From: JBMYRH01 sp049602155
Lineage (GTDB): Bacteria; Myxococcota_A; UBA9042; PHBI01; JBMYRH01
Direction: 5' to 3'
Assembly (NCBI GenBank): GCA_049602155.1
Contig: JBMYRH010000023.1
Coordinates: 18,304 to 82,303, forward strand
Length of the DNA stretch: 64,000 nucleotides
Made by a program: the position numbers and the translations under genes
Notes under the pieces: model-generated
Told to the model about the DNA's origin: nothing
Databases searched by the model: none
The model's input: the letters and a program-made list of their open reading frames with translations, nothing else
Shown: positions 25,845 through 35,397 of the stretch, piece after piece
Numbering within the stretch: position 1 is the stretch's first letter
How the letters are laid out: every line of letters begins with the position of its first letter

Positions 25845-28800
25845 ATGGATGACTCCTCCGCCGGTCATGATGCGCGCCCCGACGCGGCGAACCCCCAAGG
25901 CGTAGATGACGGCCGCTTCATCAGCGTCCACGGTGCCCGCCAGAACAACCTGAAAGACGTCGATGTCATGCTCCCCAAGGGGGGCCTAACGGTCGTCACG
26001 GGGGTGAGCGGGAGCGGTAAGTCCTCGCTCGCCTTTGAGACCCTCTATGCCGAGGGTCAGCGCCGCTATGTCGAGAGCTTCTCGACCTATGCACGGCAGT
26101 TCTTGGAGCGCATGGATCGCCCGGCTGTGGACCGCATCGATGGCCTCATCCCCGCCGTCGCCATCGAGCAGCGGAACACGATCCGCTCGGCGCGGTCGAC
26201 GCTCGCGACCCTGACCGAGCTGACAGATCACCTCAAGCTCCTCTTCGCTCACCGCGCTGTGCTGCATTGTCGCGTGTGTCAGGAGCCGGTCCAGCACGAC
26301 CTCCCGGGCCCCTCGGTCGACGCGCTGCTCGCAGCGCATGGGGAGGCGCGCGCGGTCATCACGTTCCCTTTCCACGTTGGGAGTGGTGACGCAGCGACCC
26401 TCGCCTGGTCCTACCTTGGCGGTGAGGGCTATCACCGCATCTTTGTCGAGGGGAAGACCGTCGACGCAGGGGCCGAAGGGCAGACCGGGACGGTGGCTGT
26501 CGTCGCTGACCGCGTGGTGCTCCGCGAGGGTGATAAACAGCGAATTGTCGAGAGCCTTGAGGCGGCCTACCGCATGGGTCAAGGCCGAGCGGCTGTGCAC
26601 GTGGAGGGGGGTGACCCAGTTGTCCTGAGCATCGACTCAGATCACTGTGGTGTGCCGCACCCTAGCCCGCGGGCGGGGCTCTTCTCCTTCTCAAGTCCGC
26701 TCGGGGCCTGCCCGACCTGTAATGGGTTCGGGCGCGTCGTCGATATTGACCTCGATCGCGTGATCCCGGACCGAAGCAAGAGCCTCGCGCAGGGCGCGAT
26801 TCGCCCTTGGACTGGTCCGAAGCGGACCCCAGAGCGGCGGTGGTTGCGCACGATGGCGGCCGAGCAGGGCGTCGACATGGACACCCCGTGGCGCGACCTG
26901 CCCAAGGCGCATCAGCACCTCGTCTTGGAGGGATCGACCGGGGCGGGTCGTCAGCGCCTTCGCGGCGTCCACGGTTGGTTCACTTGGCTCAAGCGCAAGC
27001 AGTACAAGATGCATGTGCGGGTCCTGTTGGCGCGCTACCGGGCCTATCTCCCCTGCGAGGACTGCGACGCGACGCGCTTTCAGCCGGACTCGCTCCTCTT
27101 CCGCGTCGGGGGGCTGACCATCGCCGAGGTCCTCAGCCGCTCTGTCGTCGAGGTCCGGGCCTGGCTCCAGGAGGTGAGTCCACCGGAGTCCACCGAGGAC
27201 AGGGCGCTCAGCGCAGTTCTTGACCAGCTCCATCACCGATTGAGCTACTTGGAGCGTGTCGGGTTGGGATATCTGACCTTGAACCGCACTGGCCGCACGC
27301 TCTCAGGCGGCGAGGTGCAGCGGGCGAACCTCACTAGCGCGCTCGGCAGCGGCTTGGTGAACACACTCTTCGTCTTGGACGAGCCGACCATCGGGCTTCA
27401 CCCCCGTGACACAGAGCGCCTGGCGGAGCTCCTCGGGGAGCTCACCGAGCGCGACAACACCGTGGTCGTGGTGGAGCACGACCCCGACATGCTGCGCGTG
27501 GCTGACCACGTCATCGACATGGGCCCCGGTCCAGGGGCTCATGGTGGTGAGGTGGTCTATGAAGGCGCCCCCGCTGGGTTGGGCAAGGCTGCAGAGAGCG
27601 CGACCGCGCGCGCCCTGACTGCGCGTGCTCATCCTCGTCGGGCGTCGACGGTCTCCTACACGGATCGACCGGCGCTCGTGATCCGTGGACCTCGCGCGTT
27701 TAACCTGAAGGGCGATGACATCTCGATCCCCCTCGGCAGGATGACGGTGCTCACCGGGGTGAGCGGCTCTGGCAAGTCGACGTTGCTTGAGACGGTGTTG
27801 CACCGGGGCATTCGGCGGCACCGTGGCGAAGTGACTGACGCGCCGGGCGACCACGATGGACTCGAAGGCTTGGCCTCTGTGGGGGAGGTGCACTGGATCG
27901 ACCAGAGCCCGCCAGCCGCGAACCCTCGGGCGAACCCAGCCACTTACGTGAAGGCTTGGGATGGCATCCGGGCCCTCTTCGCGAAGCAACCGCTGGCGCG
28001 TCGCCGCGGCTACACCGCGGGGACCTTCTCCTTCAACGCGGGGACGGGCAGGTGCCCGGCCTGTGAAGGTGCGGGTCATGAGCGCATCGAGATGCAGTTC
28101 CTCTCCGATGTCCTCTTGGTGTGCAGCCTATGTGAGGGCGCGCGCTTCGTCCCCGAGGTGCTCGAGGTCACCTGGGACGAGCGGACCATCGCCGACATGC
28201 TCCAGCTCACCGTCAATGAGGCCCTTGAGGTGCTGCCACCGCGCTCCTCGGCGCATAAACACCTTGGTGCTTTACGCCGAGTGGGCCTGGGCTACCTCAC
28301 CTTGGGTCAATCCTTGGCGACGCTCTCTGGCGGTGAGGCTCAGCGGCTCAAGATCGCGCATCACCTCGGCTCAGCGAAGACCCATGAGGCCCTCTTTTTG
28401 CTCGATGAGCCGACGACCGGGCTGCACCTCGCGGACGTCGATGGCCTGATCGTGAACCTCGAGGAGCTGGCCGCGGCAGGCAACACCGTGGTGGTCGTCG
28501 AGCACCACCTAGACGTCATCGCTGCGGCTGATCACATCATCGAGCTTGGCCCTGAGGGCGGAGACGCCGGTGGTCACCTTGTGTTCGAAGGCTCTCCTGC
28601 GGCCTTGGCGGAGACCGAGACGCCCACGGGCGGTCACCTAAGGCGTTGGTTGGCGGGGGTCGATCCCTTAGACGCCCCGCGCCCTGAGCGAGGCCCCCGT
28701 GATGGGCTGAGTGAGGCTGGCCGCCCGGCTGCTGCAGACGCGATCGAGATCGTCGGCGCGCGGGTCCATAACCTCAAGGACGTGTCCGTGACCTTGCCCC

Positions 28801-31217
28801 GCACGGGGCGCACGGTGGTCAGCGGGGTCAGCGGCAGCGGGAAGTCGACGCTCGCCTTTGACTTGGTCTTCGCAGAGGGTCAACGCCGCTTCTTGGACTG
28901 CGTGTCACCGTATGCGCGGCAGTACATTACGCAGCTCGGTCGCCCCGACGCAGCGCGCATCGCGGGCATCCCCCCGACGGTCGCCATCGAGCAGCGTACG
29001 ACGCGCGGCGGTGCCCGCTCGGTCGTCGCGAACGCCACGGAGATATCGTCCTTTCTGCGGCTCCTCTTTGCCCGCCTAGGCGCCGACGCGACGGCCGCCA
29101 GTCAGCGGCGCACGCCCGAGGAGCTGGCGGTCTGGCTTCAAGGCTCGCTAGGGGATCGCGAGGTCGGCGTCTGTGCCCCAGCCATCAGCGCGCGGAAGGG
29201 CTTCCATAAGCCTGTCTTTCGTCGGGCCGCGACGATGGGGCATACGGAGATCTTGGTCGATGGGGTCTTGATGCCCCCCGCTCCGACCCCGCGGCTGCGT
29301 CGCAGCCGACTCCACAGCATTGATTTGGTCCTCGGTCGCACGATGACAGACGACCTTGAGCGCTTTGAGGACATGATCGAACGTGCGTCTACGCTCGGAG
29401 GTGGTCGTATTCGGCTCCTCTTGGGGCAAGGCTCTGTGCCCGAGGTCCTGGGCCCCTACGATGTCGTCCCTGCAGGGAGTCACGTCAGGCGACAGCAGTT
29501 CGATCCACGCTGCTTCTCACCCCACACCAAGGTTGGCCAATGTCCGACCTGCAGTGGCGCCGGGTTCCTCGAAGAGGAGCTCGCGCCGACCAGCAAAGGG
29601 GCAGACGTCGTCAAGCGTCGGGGGCGTTGCCTGGTCTGTGATGGAGAGCGCCTTGGCCCCATCGGTCGGCGCGTTCGGTTCGCCGGGAAACGCCTCCCAG
29701 AATTCCTCGCGATGACGCCCCCCGAGCTCATCGCCGTCCTGTCCTCTTTGGCCTTGGATGCCCGCGGGAGCCTCGTCGCGGAGGGGCCTGTACGTGCCAT
29801 CATTGAGCGGGCCCGGTTCCTGATCGATGTCGGCTTGGATTACCTCACGTTGGACCGCTCGGTGCGCTCACTCTCTGGAGGAGAAGCGCAGCGGATCCGG
29901 CTCGCGGCGCAGCTCGGGGCACACCTCTCTGGGGTCCTCTACGTCCTGGATGAGCCGACGATCGGTCTCCACCCGACAGACACCGACATCTTGCTCGGTG
30001 CCCTCGAGCGCCTTCAGCGGCGCGGTAACGGCGTCCTGATGGTCGAGCATGATGAGGCCACCCTACGCACCGCAGATGTCTTGGTCGATATGGGCCCTGG
30101 GGCCGGCGTGGAGGGTGGTGAACTGCTCGTCGCTGGTCCGCTGGAGGATGCGCTCAACAATGCACGCTCGGTCACCGGGCAGTGCCTCGCCGCACCACGC
30201 CCACCGGTGAATGCAGAGCCGCGCGCCTTGGATGACGTCCCCTTCATCACGCTCGAGGGGGTGACGCATCGCAACCTTGACGGGGTCGACGTGCGCTTCC
30301 CGCGAGGGCGCCTGAGCGTCGTCACCGGGGTCAGCGGTTCCGGGAAGTCTTCTCTGGTCCATGACGTCCTGGCTAAAGCGATTGAGCCCATTCGCGGCGA
30401 TGGAAGCTGGGTCAAGGCCGAGGGCTTGGAGGGGTTGGTCCGCGTGGTCCGCGTCGACGACCAGCCGATTGGCAAGAACCCTCGCTCTATCCCCGCCACC
30501 TATATCGGCGTCTGGAATGCGATCCGTAACCTCTTCGCTCGGCTCCCGAACGCCCGCCTTCGCGGCTTCACGGCCAGCCGCTTCTCTTTCAATGTGAAGG
30601 GCGGGCGCTGTGATGGCTGCGCGGGTCAAGGTCAGGTGAAGCTCGAGATGAGCTTCCTGCCCGACGCCTATACACCCTGTGACACCTGCAATGGTCGTCG
30701 CTTCAACGCTCAGACCCTCCAGGTCACCTACGACGGGCATTCGATCCACGATGTGCTCCAGATGCCGGTCCGCGAGGCCCTGGTCCTCTTCGAGCGCGTC
30801 CCCAAGGTGCAGCGCGCCCTCCAACTCCTCGACGACGTCGGGCTAGGGTATCTCCAGCTGGGGCAACCCTCCACGACCCTCTCAGGTGGTGAAGCCCAGC
30901 GGATCAAGTTGGTCAGTCAGCTCTTAGGCCGAAAACGCCCCGACACCGTCGTGGTGCTCGACGAGCCCTCGATTGGGCTCCACATGGCGGACGTCCCGAA
31001 GCTCTTGGCCGTGATTCATCGGCTCGTCGACGCCGGGACGACCGTCGTGGTCATCGAACATAACGTCGACGTCGTCCGCGAGGCGGATTGGGTAATCGAC
31101 CTGGGCCCCGGTGGTGGGCCTGAAGGTGGTACAGTCATGTATCAGGGGCCGTTTGAGGGCCTCGCCGAGGTCGCCGAGTCCCGAACGGGGAGTTGGTTGG
31201 CTTCACAGTCCATGTGA
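25845..31217 (+). CDS. uvrA: Tandem (double) UvrA-family excinuclease ATPase
   Basis: 1790 residues, about twice a normal UvrA (about 940). The frame is open far upstream, but that part overlaps the TfoX-like gene; ATG 25845 gives a normal UvrA start (FISVHGARQNNLKDVDV). There are four Walker A sites GVSGSGKS(S/T) near residues 52, 637, 993 and 1493, four LSGGE(V/A)QR signatures (485, 826, 1342, 1679) and four LDEP(T/S)(I/T)GLH Walker B sites. Both halves hold a region resembling the UvrB-binding domain. Zinc pairs: CPTC/CEDC about 115 residues apart in half 1 (insertion domain present), but CPTC/CLVC only about 30 apart in half 2 (insertion domain lost); CPAC/CSLC and CDGC/CDTC are the classic C-terminal zinc fingers. 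UvrA dimers find bulky DNA lesions; this chain may act as a built-in dimer. Confidence 0.95.
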   Translation: MDDSSAGHDARPDAANPQGVDDGRFISVHGARQNNLKDVDVMLPKGGLTVVTGVSGSGKSSLAFETLYAEGQRRYVESFSTYARQFLERMDRPAVDRIDGLIPAVAIEQRNTIRSARSTLATLTELTDHLKLLFAHRAVLHCRVCQEPVQHDLPGPSVDALLAAHGEARAVITFPFHVGSGDAATLAWSYLGGEGYHRIFVEGKTVDAGAEGQTGTVAVVADRVVLREGDKQRIVESLEAAYRMGQGRAAVHVEGGDPVVLSIDSDHCGVPHPSPRAGLFSFSSPLGACPTCNGFGRVVDIDLDRVIPDRSKSLAQGAIRPWTGPKRTPERRWLRTMAAEQGVDMDTPWRDLPKAHQHLVLEGSTGAGRQRLRGVHGWFTWLKRKQYKMHVRVLLARYRAYLPCEDCDATRFQPDSLLFRVGGLTIAEVLSRSVVEVRAWLQEVSPPESTEDRALSAVLDQLHHRLSYLERVGLGYLTLNRTGRTLSGGEVQRANLTSALGSGLVNTLFVLDEPTIGLHPRDTERLAELLGELTERDNTVVVVEHDPDMLRVADHVIDMGPGPGAHGGEVVYEGAPAGLGKAAESATARALTARAHPRRASTVSYTDRPALVIRGPRAFNLKGDDISIPLGRMTVLTGVSGSGKSTLLETVLHRGIRRHRGEVTDAPGDHDGLEGLASVGEVHWIDQSPPAANPRANPATYVKAWDGIRALFAKQPLARRRGYTAGTFSFNAGTGRCPACEGAGHERIEMQFLSDVLLVCSLCEGARFVPEVLEVTWDERTIADMLQLTVNEALEVLPPRSSAHKHLGALRRVGLGYLTLGQSLATLSGGEAQRLKIAHHLGSAKTHEALFLLDEPTTGLHLADVDGLIVNLEELAAAGNTVVVVEHHLDVIAAADHIIELGPEGGDAGGHLVFEGSPAALAETETPTGGHLRRWLAGVDPLDAPRPERGPRDGLSEAGRPAAADAIEIVGARVHNLKDVSVTLPRTGRTVVSGVSGSGKSTLAFDLVFAEGQRRFLDCVSPYARQYITQLGRPDAARIAGIPPTVAIEQRTTRGGARSVVANATEISSFLRLLFARLGADATAASQRRTPEELAVWLQGSLGDREVGVCAPAISARKGFHKPVFRRAATMGHTEILVDGVLMPPAPTPRLRRSRLHSIDLVLGRTMTDDLERFEDMIERASTLGGGRIRLLLGQGSVPEVLGPYDVVPAGSHVRRQQFDPRCFSPHTKVGQCPTCSGAGFLEEELAPTSKGADVVKRRGRCLVCDGERLGPIGRRVRFAGKRLPEFLAMTPPELIAVLSSLALDARGSLVAEGPVRAIIERARFLIDVGLDYLTLDRSVRSLSGGEAQRIRLAAQLGAHLSGVLYVLDEPTIGLHPTDTDILLGALERLQRRGNGVLMVEHDEATLRTADVLVDMGPGAGVEGGELLVAGPLEDALNNARSVTGQCLAAPRPPVNAEPRALDDVPFITLEGVTHRNLDGVDVRFPRGRLSVVTGVSGSGKSSLVHDVLAKAIEPIRGDGSWVKAEGLEGLVRVVRVDDQPIGKNPRSIPATYIGVWNAIRNLFARLPNARLRGFTASRFSFNVKGGRCDGCAGQGQVKLEMSFLPDAYTPCDTCNGRRFNAQTLQVTYDGHSIHDVLQMPVREALVLFERVPKVQRALQLLDDVGLGYLQLGQPSTTLSGGEAQRIKLVSQLLGRKRPDTVVVLDEPSIGLHMADVPKLLAVIHRLVDAGTTVVVIEHNVDVVREADWVIDLGPGGGPEGGTVMYQGPFEGLAEVAESRTGSWLASQSM

Positions 31218-31231
31218 GACGAGGTGCCGCG

Positions 31232-34003
31232 ATGAGATGTTCGTTGGGATGGTTGGCAGTGACACTCAGCCTGAGTGTGGGATGTGGTGGCACGATCGCG
31301 TCAGACGGAGAGCCTTCCGAGGTGACCGAGGCCACGGACACGGGCAGCTCTGCTGGCACGACCGAGGGGGATGTCAGCGCGCCGGCCTCAAGTGACGTCT
31401 CGGGCGTCGATGACGCTGGCTCTGTTGGCTCGGACGCCGCCGCAGAGGATCCCGTGAATGACGTGACGCAGGGAGACACCTCCGAGGAGGAGAGTGAAGA
31501 CGCTGCGCCGCCATTGAACGACGGCGGCGATCCCGACGCAGAGGGCCCTGACCCTGAGATGATCCCGTGCTCAGAGGACACCGAGTGCCCAAGCGAGCTC
31601 TGTGTGCCGATGCCAGACGGCGGGGTCTGCGCGGAGCCCTGCACAGACGCGTGCCCCGAGGGGTGGTCGTGCACCGCCGTCGAGACCTCGAGCGGCGAGG
31701 CAGCCTCGGTCTGTGTGTATGACGCACTGATGCAGTGCGACCCTTGTTTGGATGACGCGAGCTGCGCCCATCCGTTGTTGCCAGGGTATGGGGCGCGGTG
31801 TCTCTCGGATGACCCCGCCCAAGGCGCCTTTTGCCGGGTGCCCTGCGATGAAGCGTTCTGTCCAGAGGGCAGCAGCTGCCAAGAGACGGTGGTGGGCGAG
31901 GAGACGCTCCAGCTCTGCGCGCCGGACGCCGGCGAGTGCGCCTGCTCGCCTTATGCGATCGCCTCCAGCGCGATGACCCTCTGCGAGCTCACTGAGCAAG
32001 AGGGGCTCTGTCAGCCGAGTCGCATGTGTACGGTTGAGGGCCTGACCGCGTGTGAGGGTGTGCAGGGCGTGCCTGAGCTTTGCGACGGCGAGGATAACGA
32101 CTGCGATGGTGATGTGGATGAAGGGCTGGCGTACACCGGGCCGGACGGCACAACCGTTGTCGGGTGGGGCCTCCCTTGCGGCAAAGGTGCTTGCGCAGGT
32201 GGCGTGACGGTGTGCGGTGATGAGGGTGCGCTGATCTGCTCGACCGACTCCGACAGCGCGGAGGACAACACGTGTGACGGTGATGACGACGACTGTGACG
32301 GGCTCACGGATGAGGCCTTTGATTCGGACTTGATCACCACCTGCGGGATCGGTGCGTGTGAGGCTGAGGGGACATCAGCGTGTGTGAACGGGGTGGAAGA
32401 AGAGGACTGTTTGCCGGCGCTCGACAACAGCGTCGACGAGGTCTGCAACGCCGTCGACGATGACTGTGATGGGAAGGTGGATGAGGACATGCCCGTCGAG
32501 ATCTGCGACGGCTTGGACAACGATTGTGACGGTGAGACCGATGAGATCCCGGATGACGGGATCTACCCCGAGGAGGTCTGCAATGGCGCCGACGACGACT
32601 GTGACGACAAGATTGACGAGGGGATGCCCGACCTTGATGGCGACCTGATCGTCGACTGCGTTGATGACGACATCGACGGCGACACCGTGCTCAACGAGGT
32701 CGATAACTGTCCGCTCGACAGCAACCTCGATCAAGCCGACGAAGACGAGGATGAGATCGGAGATGCCTGTGATCCCTTCGGAGCGGGTGACGCCTGTGGC
32801 GGATACGACGTCGAGGACGTCATCTTGGTCACGACCCTTGACGATGAGCTAAACGCTGACGGTGATTGTTCGCTGCGAGAAGCGGTTCAAGCGGCCAATG
32901 ATGACGTGGCGATCGATGCATGTCCTGCGGGCTCAGGGGCCGACGTCATCAGCCTCGGGGTCGAGGGCGGGACCTACATGTTGAGCCTCGCTGGGGCCCA
33001 TGAGGATCAGAATCAGGTCGGTGACCTCGACATCTTCGGCGCAGTGACGATCGCTGGCTGCGGGTCGGAGTTGACCGCGTTGGCTGGCGGTCAACTGGAC
33101 CGTCTCTTTCACGTGCATGAGGGGGCGTCGCTTCAGTTGGTGGCCTTGAGCGTTCGTGATGGTCGCGCGACTGGCGGCGCAGGGCAGATCCCCGACGGCG
33201 GTGTCGGCCCCGGATTCGGTGGCGCGATCTACAACGCCGGTGACCTCGCCTTGGACGGCTGCTCTTTCGTCGGTAACGAGTCGGTCGGCGGCGCAGGTAG
33301 TGATGGTCAACACGCCCCGGGCGATGGCGGCGGCGGCGGCGGTGGAGGCGGCCTCGGTGGCGCGATCTATTCGACTGGGACCCTCTCCTTAGCGGCCAAC
33401 GTCGGGCCTTGTGTCTTCGAGGGCAACATCGCCCTAGGTGGCACCGGCGGCAACGGCAAACACCACGGCAGCACCTCACCCTACACGGGCTATGGCGGCG
33501 GCGGCGGTGGCTCGAATGGTGGCGCTGGAGGGAACGCGCTGGACGGCGCCGCGGCAGGATTTGGCGGCGGCGGCGGTGGCGGCGGCGGAAAATCAGGGGG
33601 CTCAGCAGGCGGCAGCGGCGGGTTCGGCGGCGGCGGCGGCGGCGGCGGCGGCAGCGTCTTTGGCGGCAACAGCGGTACCCCGGGTACCGGCGGCTTTGGT
33701 GGCGGTGAAGGGGGCGTGGGCTGCTGCTCAGGTGCGGCTGGTGGCGGCGGCGGTGCGGGCCTCGGTGGTGCGATCTTTAACGATGGAGGCGCGCTGACCA
33801 TGGGGGTCTGTAGCTTCACGTCCAACCACGCCTATGGCGGTGCAAAGGGCGGCAATTTCTACGGCGGCGGTGGTGAGGTCGGTGGCGGCTACGGTGGTGC
33901 GCTCTTCGAGCGTGGCGTGACGTCGTCGGACACCAGCGCCGCGACCTTCTCGGACAACACGGCTGACACGGACGGTGCGGAGACGCACCACGTGGTGCCT
34001 TAG
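31232..34003 (+). CDS. MopE/TSP3-repeat lipoprotein with Gly-rich beta-helix-like C-terminus
   Basis: 923 residues from ATG 31232, 14 bases after the uvrA stop. The lipobox (LSLSVGC) marks a lipoprotein. An acidic Ser/Thr linker comes first, then Cys-rich modules (31570-32040), then MopE-like CxGxDxDCDGxxDE units (32085-32640) and one TSP3 stretch DxDGDTVLNEVDNCP. At nt 32870 the CSLREAVQAAN motif, typical of right-handed parallel beta-helix surface proteins, begins the C-terminal domain, with repeats of GGAIYNxGxLxLxxCxFxxN. Between the helix coils lie unusually long Gly runs (33321-33750). Presumably cell-surface, Ca-stabilised. Confidence 0.85.
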   Translation: MRCSLGWLAVTLSLSVGCGGTIASDGEPSEVTEATDTGSSAGTTEGDVSAPASSDVSGVDDAGSVGSDAAAEDPVNDVTQGDTSEEESEDAAPPLNDGGDPDAEGPDPEMIPCSEDTECPSELCVPMPDGGVCAEPCTDACPEGWSCTAVETSSGEAASVCVYDALMQCDPCLDDASCAHPLLPGYGARCLSDDPAQGAFCRVPCDEAFCPEGSSCQETVVGEETLQLCAPDAGECACSPYAIASSAMTLCELTEQEGLCQPSRMCTVEGLTACEGVQGVPELCDGEDNDCDGDVDEGLAYTGPDGTTVVGWGLPCGKGACAGGVTVCGDEGALICSTDSDSAEDNTCDGDDDDCDGLTDEAFDSDLITTCGIGACEAEGTSACVNGVEEEDCLPALDNSVDEVCNAVDDDCDGKVDEDMPVEICDGLDNDCDGETDEIPDDGIYPEEVCNGADDDCDDKIDEGMPDLDGDLIVDCVDDDIDGDTVLNEVDNCPLDSNLDQADEDEDEIGDACDPFGAGDACGGYDVEDVILVTTLDDELNADGDCSLREAVQAANDDVAIDACPAGSGADVISLGVEGGTYMLSLAGAHEDQNQVGDLDIFGAVTIAGCGSELTALAGGQLDRLFHVHEGASLQLVALSVRDGRATGGAGQIPDGGVGPGFGGAIYNAGDLALDGCSFVGNESVGGAGSDGQHAPGDGGGGGGGGGLGGAIYSTGTLSLAANVGPCVFEGNIALGGTGGNGKHHGSTSPYTGYGGGGGGSNGGAGGNALDGAAAGFGGGGGGGGGKSGGSAGGSGGFGGGGGGGGGSVFGGNSGTPGTGGFGGGEGGVGCCSGAAGGGGGAGLGGAIFNDGGALTMGVCSFTSNHAYGGAKGGNFYGGGGEVGGGYGGALFERGVTSSDTSAATFSDNTADTDGAETHHVVP
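33321..33760 (+). repeat. GGC-rich poly-glycine low-complexity tract
   Basis: Runs of ggc/ggt codons (for example around 33325-33350, 33568-33590 and 33630-33652) encode poly-Gly stretches of up to nine residues within the beta-helix domain. Repetitive GGC runs are prone to slippage, so length variation between strains is plausible. Confidence 0.8.
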
Positions 34004-34064
34004 GAACTCGCGGTGGCGTTGACACTGATGTGGCGGCCCCGAATACTCGCTTCGTGAGGTGGTC

Positions 34065-35378
34065 ATGAGCGTTGCGCGCAGGGGCATTATCATGGTGAGC
34101 ATCGCCGGGGCGGTCGCGTTCGCGGGCTGCACCAAAGAGCGGCCACCCAAGCCTGTGCCCGACGCCGCGGCACCCGCTCCGACGTCTGTGGCCGCGGAGG
34201 TCTCCAACCCGGCACCTCACGCTGTCGTACCCACGAAGCCTGCGCGCACCGTGAAGGGGCCTCAAGACATCACGGAGGCGCAGTTTGAAGCCCTCTTGGT
34301 CGCGGTCGCCTCCTGTGAAATCGAGAGTCGGGGGATCTCGCGAGACTGCGAGCCCTATCAGGCGTATCGCATCGCCAAGCGCCGGCGAGGTCCGATCGAC
34401 AAGCCCTGGCGGGAGGTCGACAGAGCTCTTGCGACGCGCCTCCTTGCACACGAAGATGCCGCCGTCCGCTTTGTCGCTGCAGAGCTGATGGGGCCGATGC
34501 TTCAGGCGACTGAGGGGCAGCTGAGGCCGCTGATTGAGGCCACGCGTCGGGAGGTCCACCCGGGGGTGGTCAAGAGCTTCGTGAAGCGATTAGGGCCCTC
34601 GACCTATCGGGATGCTGAGGTGCGCGAACTGATGATGATCTTGGGGGGACACCTCGATGATCGTGTGCGCATTGAGGTCGGCGTCTGGTTGACGGGTGCG
34701 CAGGGTCGCGGGCAGCCCGAGCTGCTCGAGCGCGCCATGACCATGGTCCGCAAAGACCCGTCCGAGCGCGTCCGCTTGAGGGTCCTCGAAGACCTCGGTG
34801 ATCCCGCCGACGACGGTGTGTTGCCCTTCCTCGAGCCCTATCTGCGCAGCCCCTCAGACAGCGGTCGTGCGCACGCGAGCGCGGTGCGCGCGCTGCTAAA
34901 CATGTGGTCCTCGCCGATCCCAAAGCCGGCCCCGAGCCAAAAGGCCTACAAGCGGACGCTGACGCTGCTGAACACGACCCCCAGGACCGAGCACTCTCCC
35001 CCTTGGGCAGCCATCGGTGGTCTGCGCTGGGTCACCGAGCCCCGCTTCCTCGCGCGAGCCCCTTGGTTTGATCAGGCGGCGCTCATGAAGGCGCTAGATG
35101 GGCTCATCCAGGACGTTCAGGCGAACCCGAAAGCGCGCAAAGCCGCCGTAGAGCTGCTCATTCATTACGGTGAGCCGGCCTCTCACTTTGCGGCCTTGCT
35201 CGCTTCCTATGACGGGCGCAGTCCTGACGAGCTCGAGGCGGCGAGGCCTGCCCTGGAGCTGCTTCGCTCTGCGGCTGATTCGAAGGCCCGACCTCTCGGG
35301 AAGAGGGCGCTGAACGTCGTCCCACCTGGTGTGCCGATCCCGATCATGCCGAAGCTCCCAGCTCCCGCGACACCGTAG
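34065..35378 (+). CDS. HEAT-like repeat lipoprotein
   Basis: 437 residues. ATG 34065 is preceded by GAGGT at 34056-34060. The N-terminus (GIIMVSIAGAVAFAGC) has a lipobox. A Pro/Ala-rich linker is followed by an all-helical region with HEAT-like repeats: LATRLLAHEDAAVRFVAAELMG, LMMILGGHLDDRVRIEVGVWL, MVRKDPSERVRLRVLEDLGDP. The fold suggests a protein-binding scaffold in the periplasm. It does not share obvious sequence identity with the other HEAT-repeat gene at 36301, but the two flank a lipoprotein gene and could be related in function. No enzyme motif is seen. Confidence 0.72.
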   Translation: MSVARRGIIMVSIAGAVAFAGCTKERPPKPVPDAAAPAPTSVAAEVSNPAPHAVVPTKPARTVKGPQDITEAQFEALLVAVASCEIESRGISRDCEPYQAYRIAKRRRGPIDKPWREVDRALATRLLAHEDAAVRFVAAELMGPMLQATEGQLRPLIEATRREVHPGVVKSFVKRLGPSTYRDAEVRELMMILGGHLDDRVRIEVGVWLTGAQGRGQPELLERAMTMVRKDPSERVRLRVLEDLGDPADDGVLPFLEPYLRSPSDSGRAHASAVRALLNMWSSPIPKPAPSQKAYKRTLTLLNTTPRTEHSPPWAAIGGLRWVTEPRFLARAPWFDQAALMKALDGLIQDVQANPKARKAAVELLIHYGEPASHFAALLASYDGRSPDELEAARPALELLRSAADSKARPLGKRALNVVPPGVPIPIMPKLPAPATP

Positions 35379-35397
35379 GTCGAAGCCCTCAAGGGTC

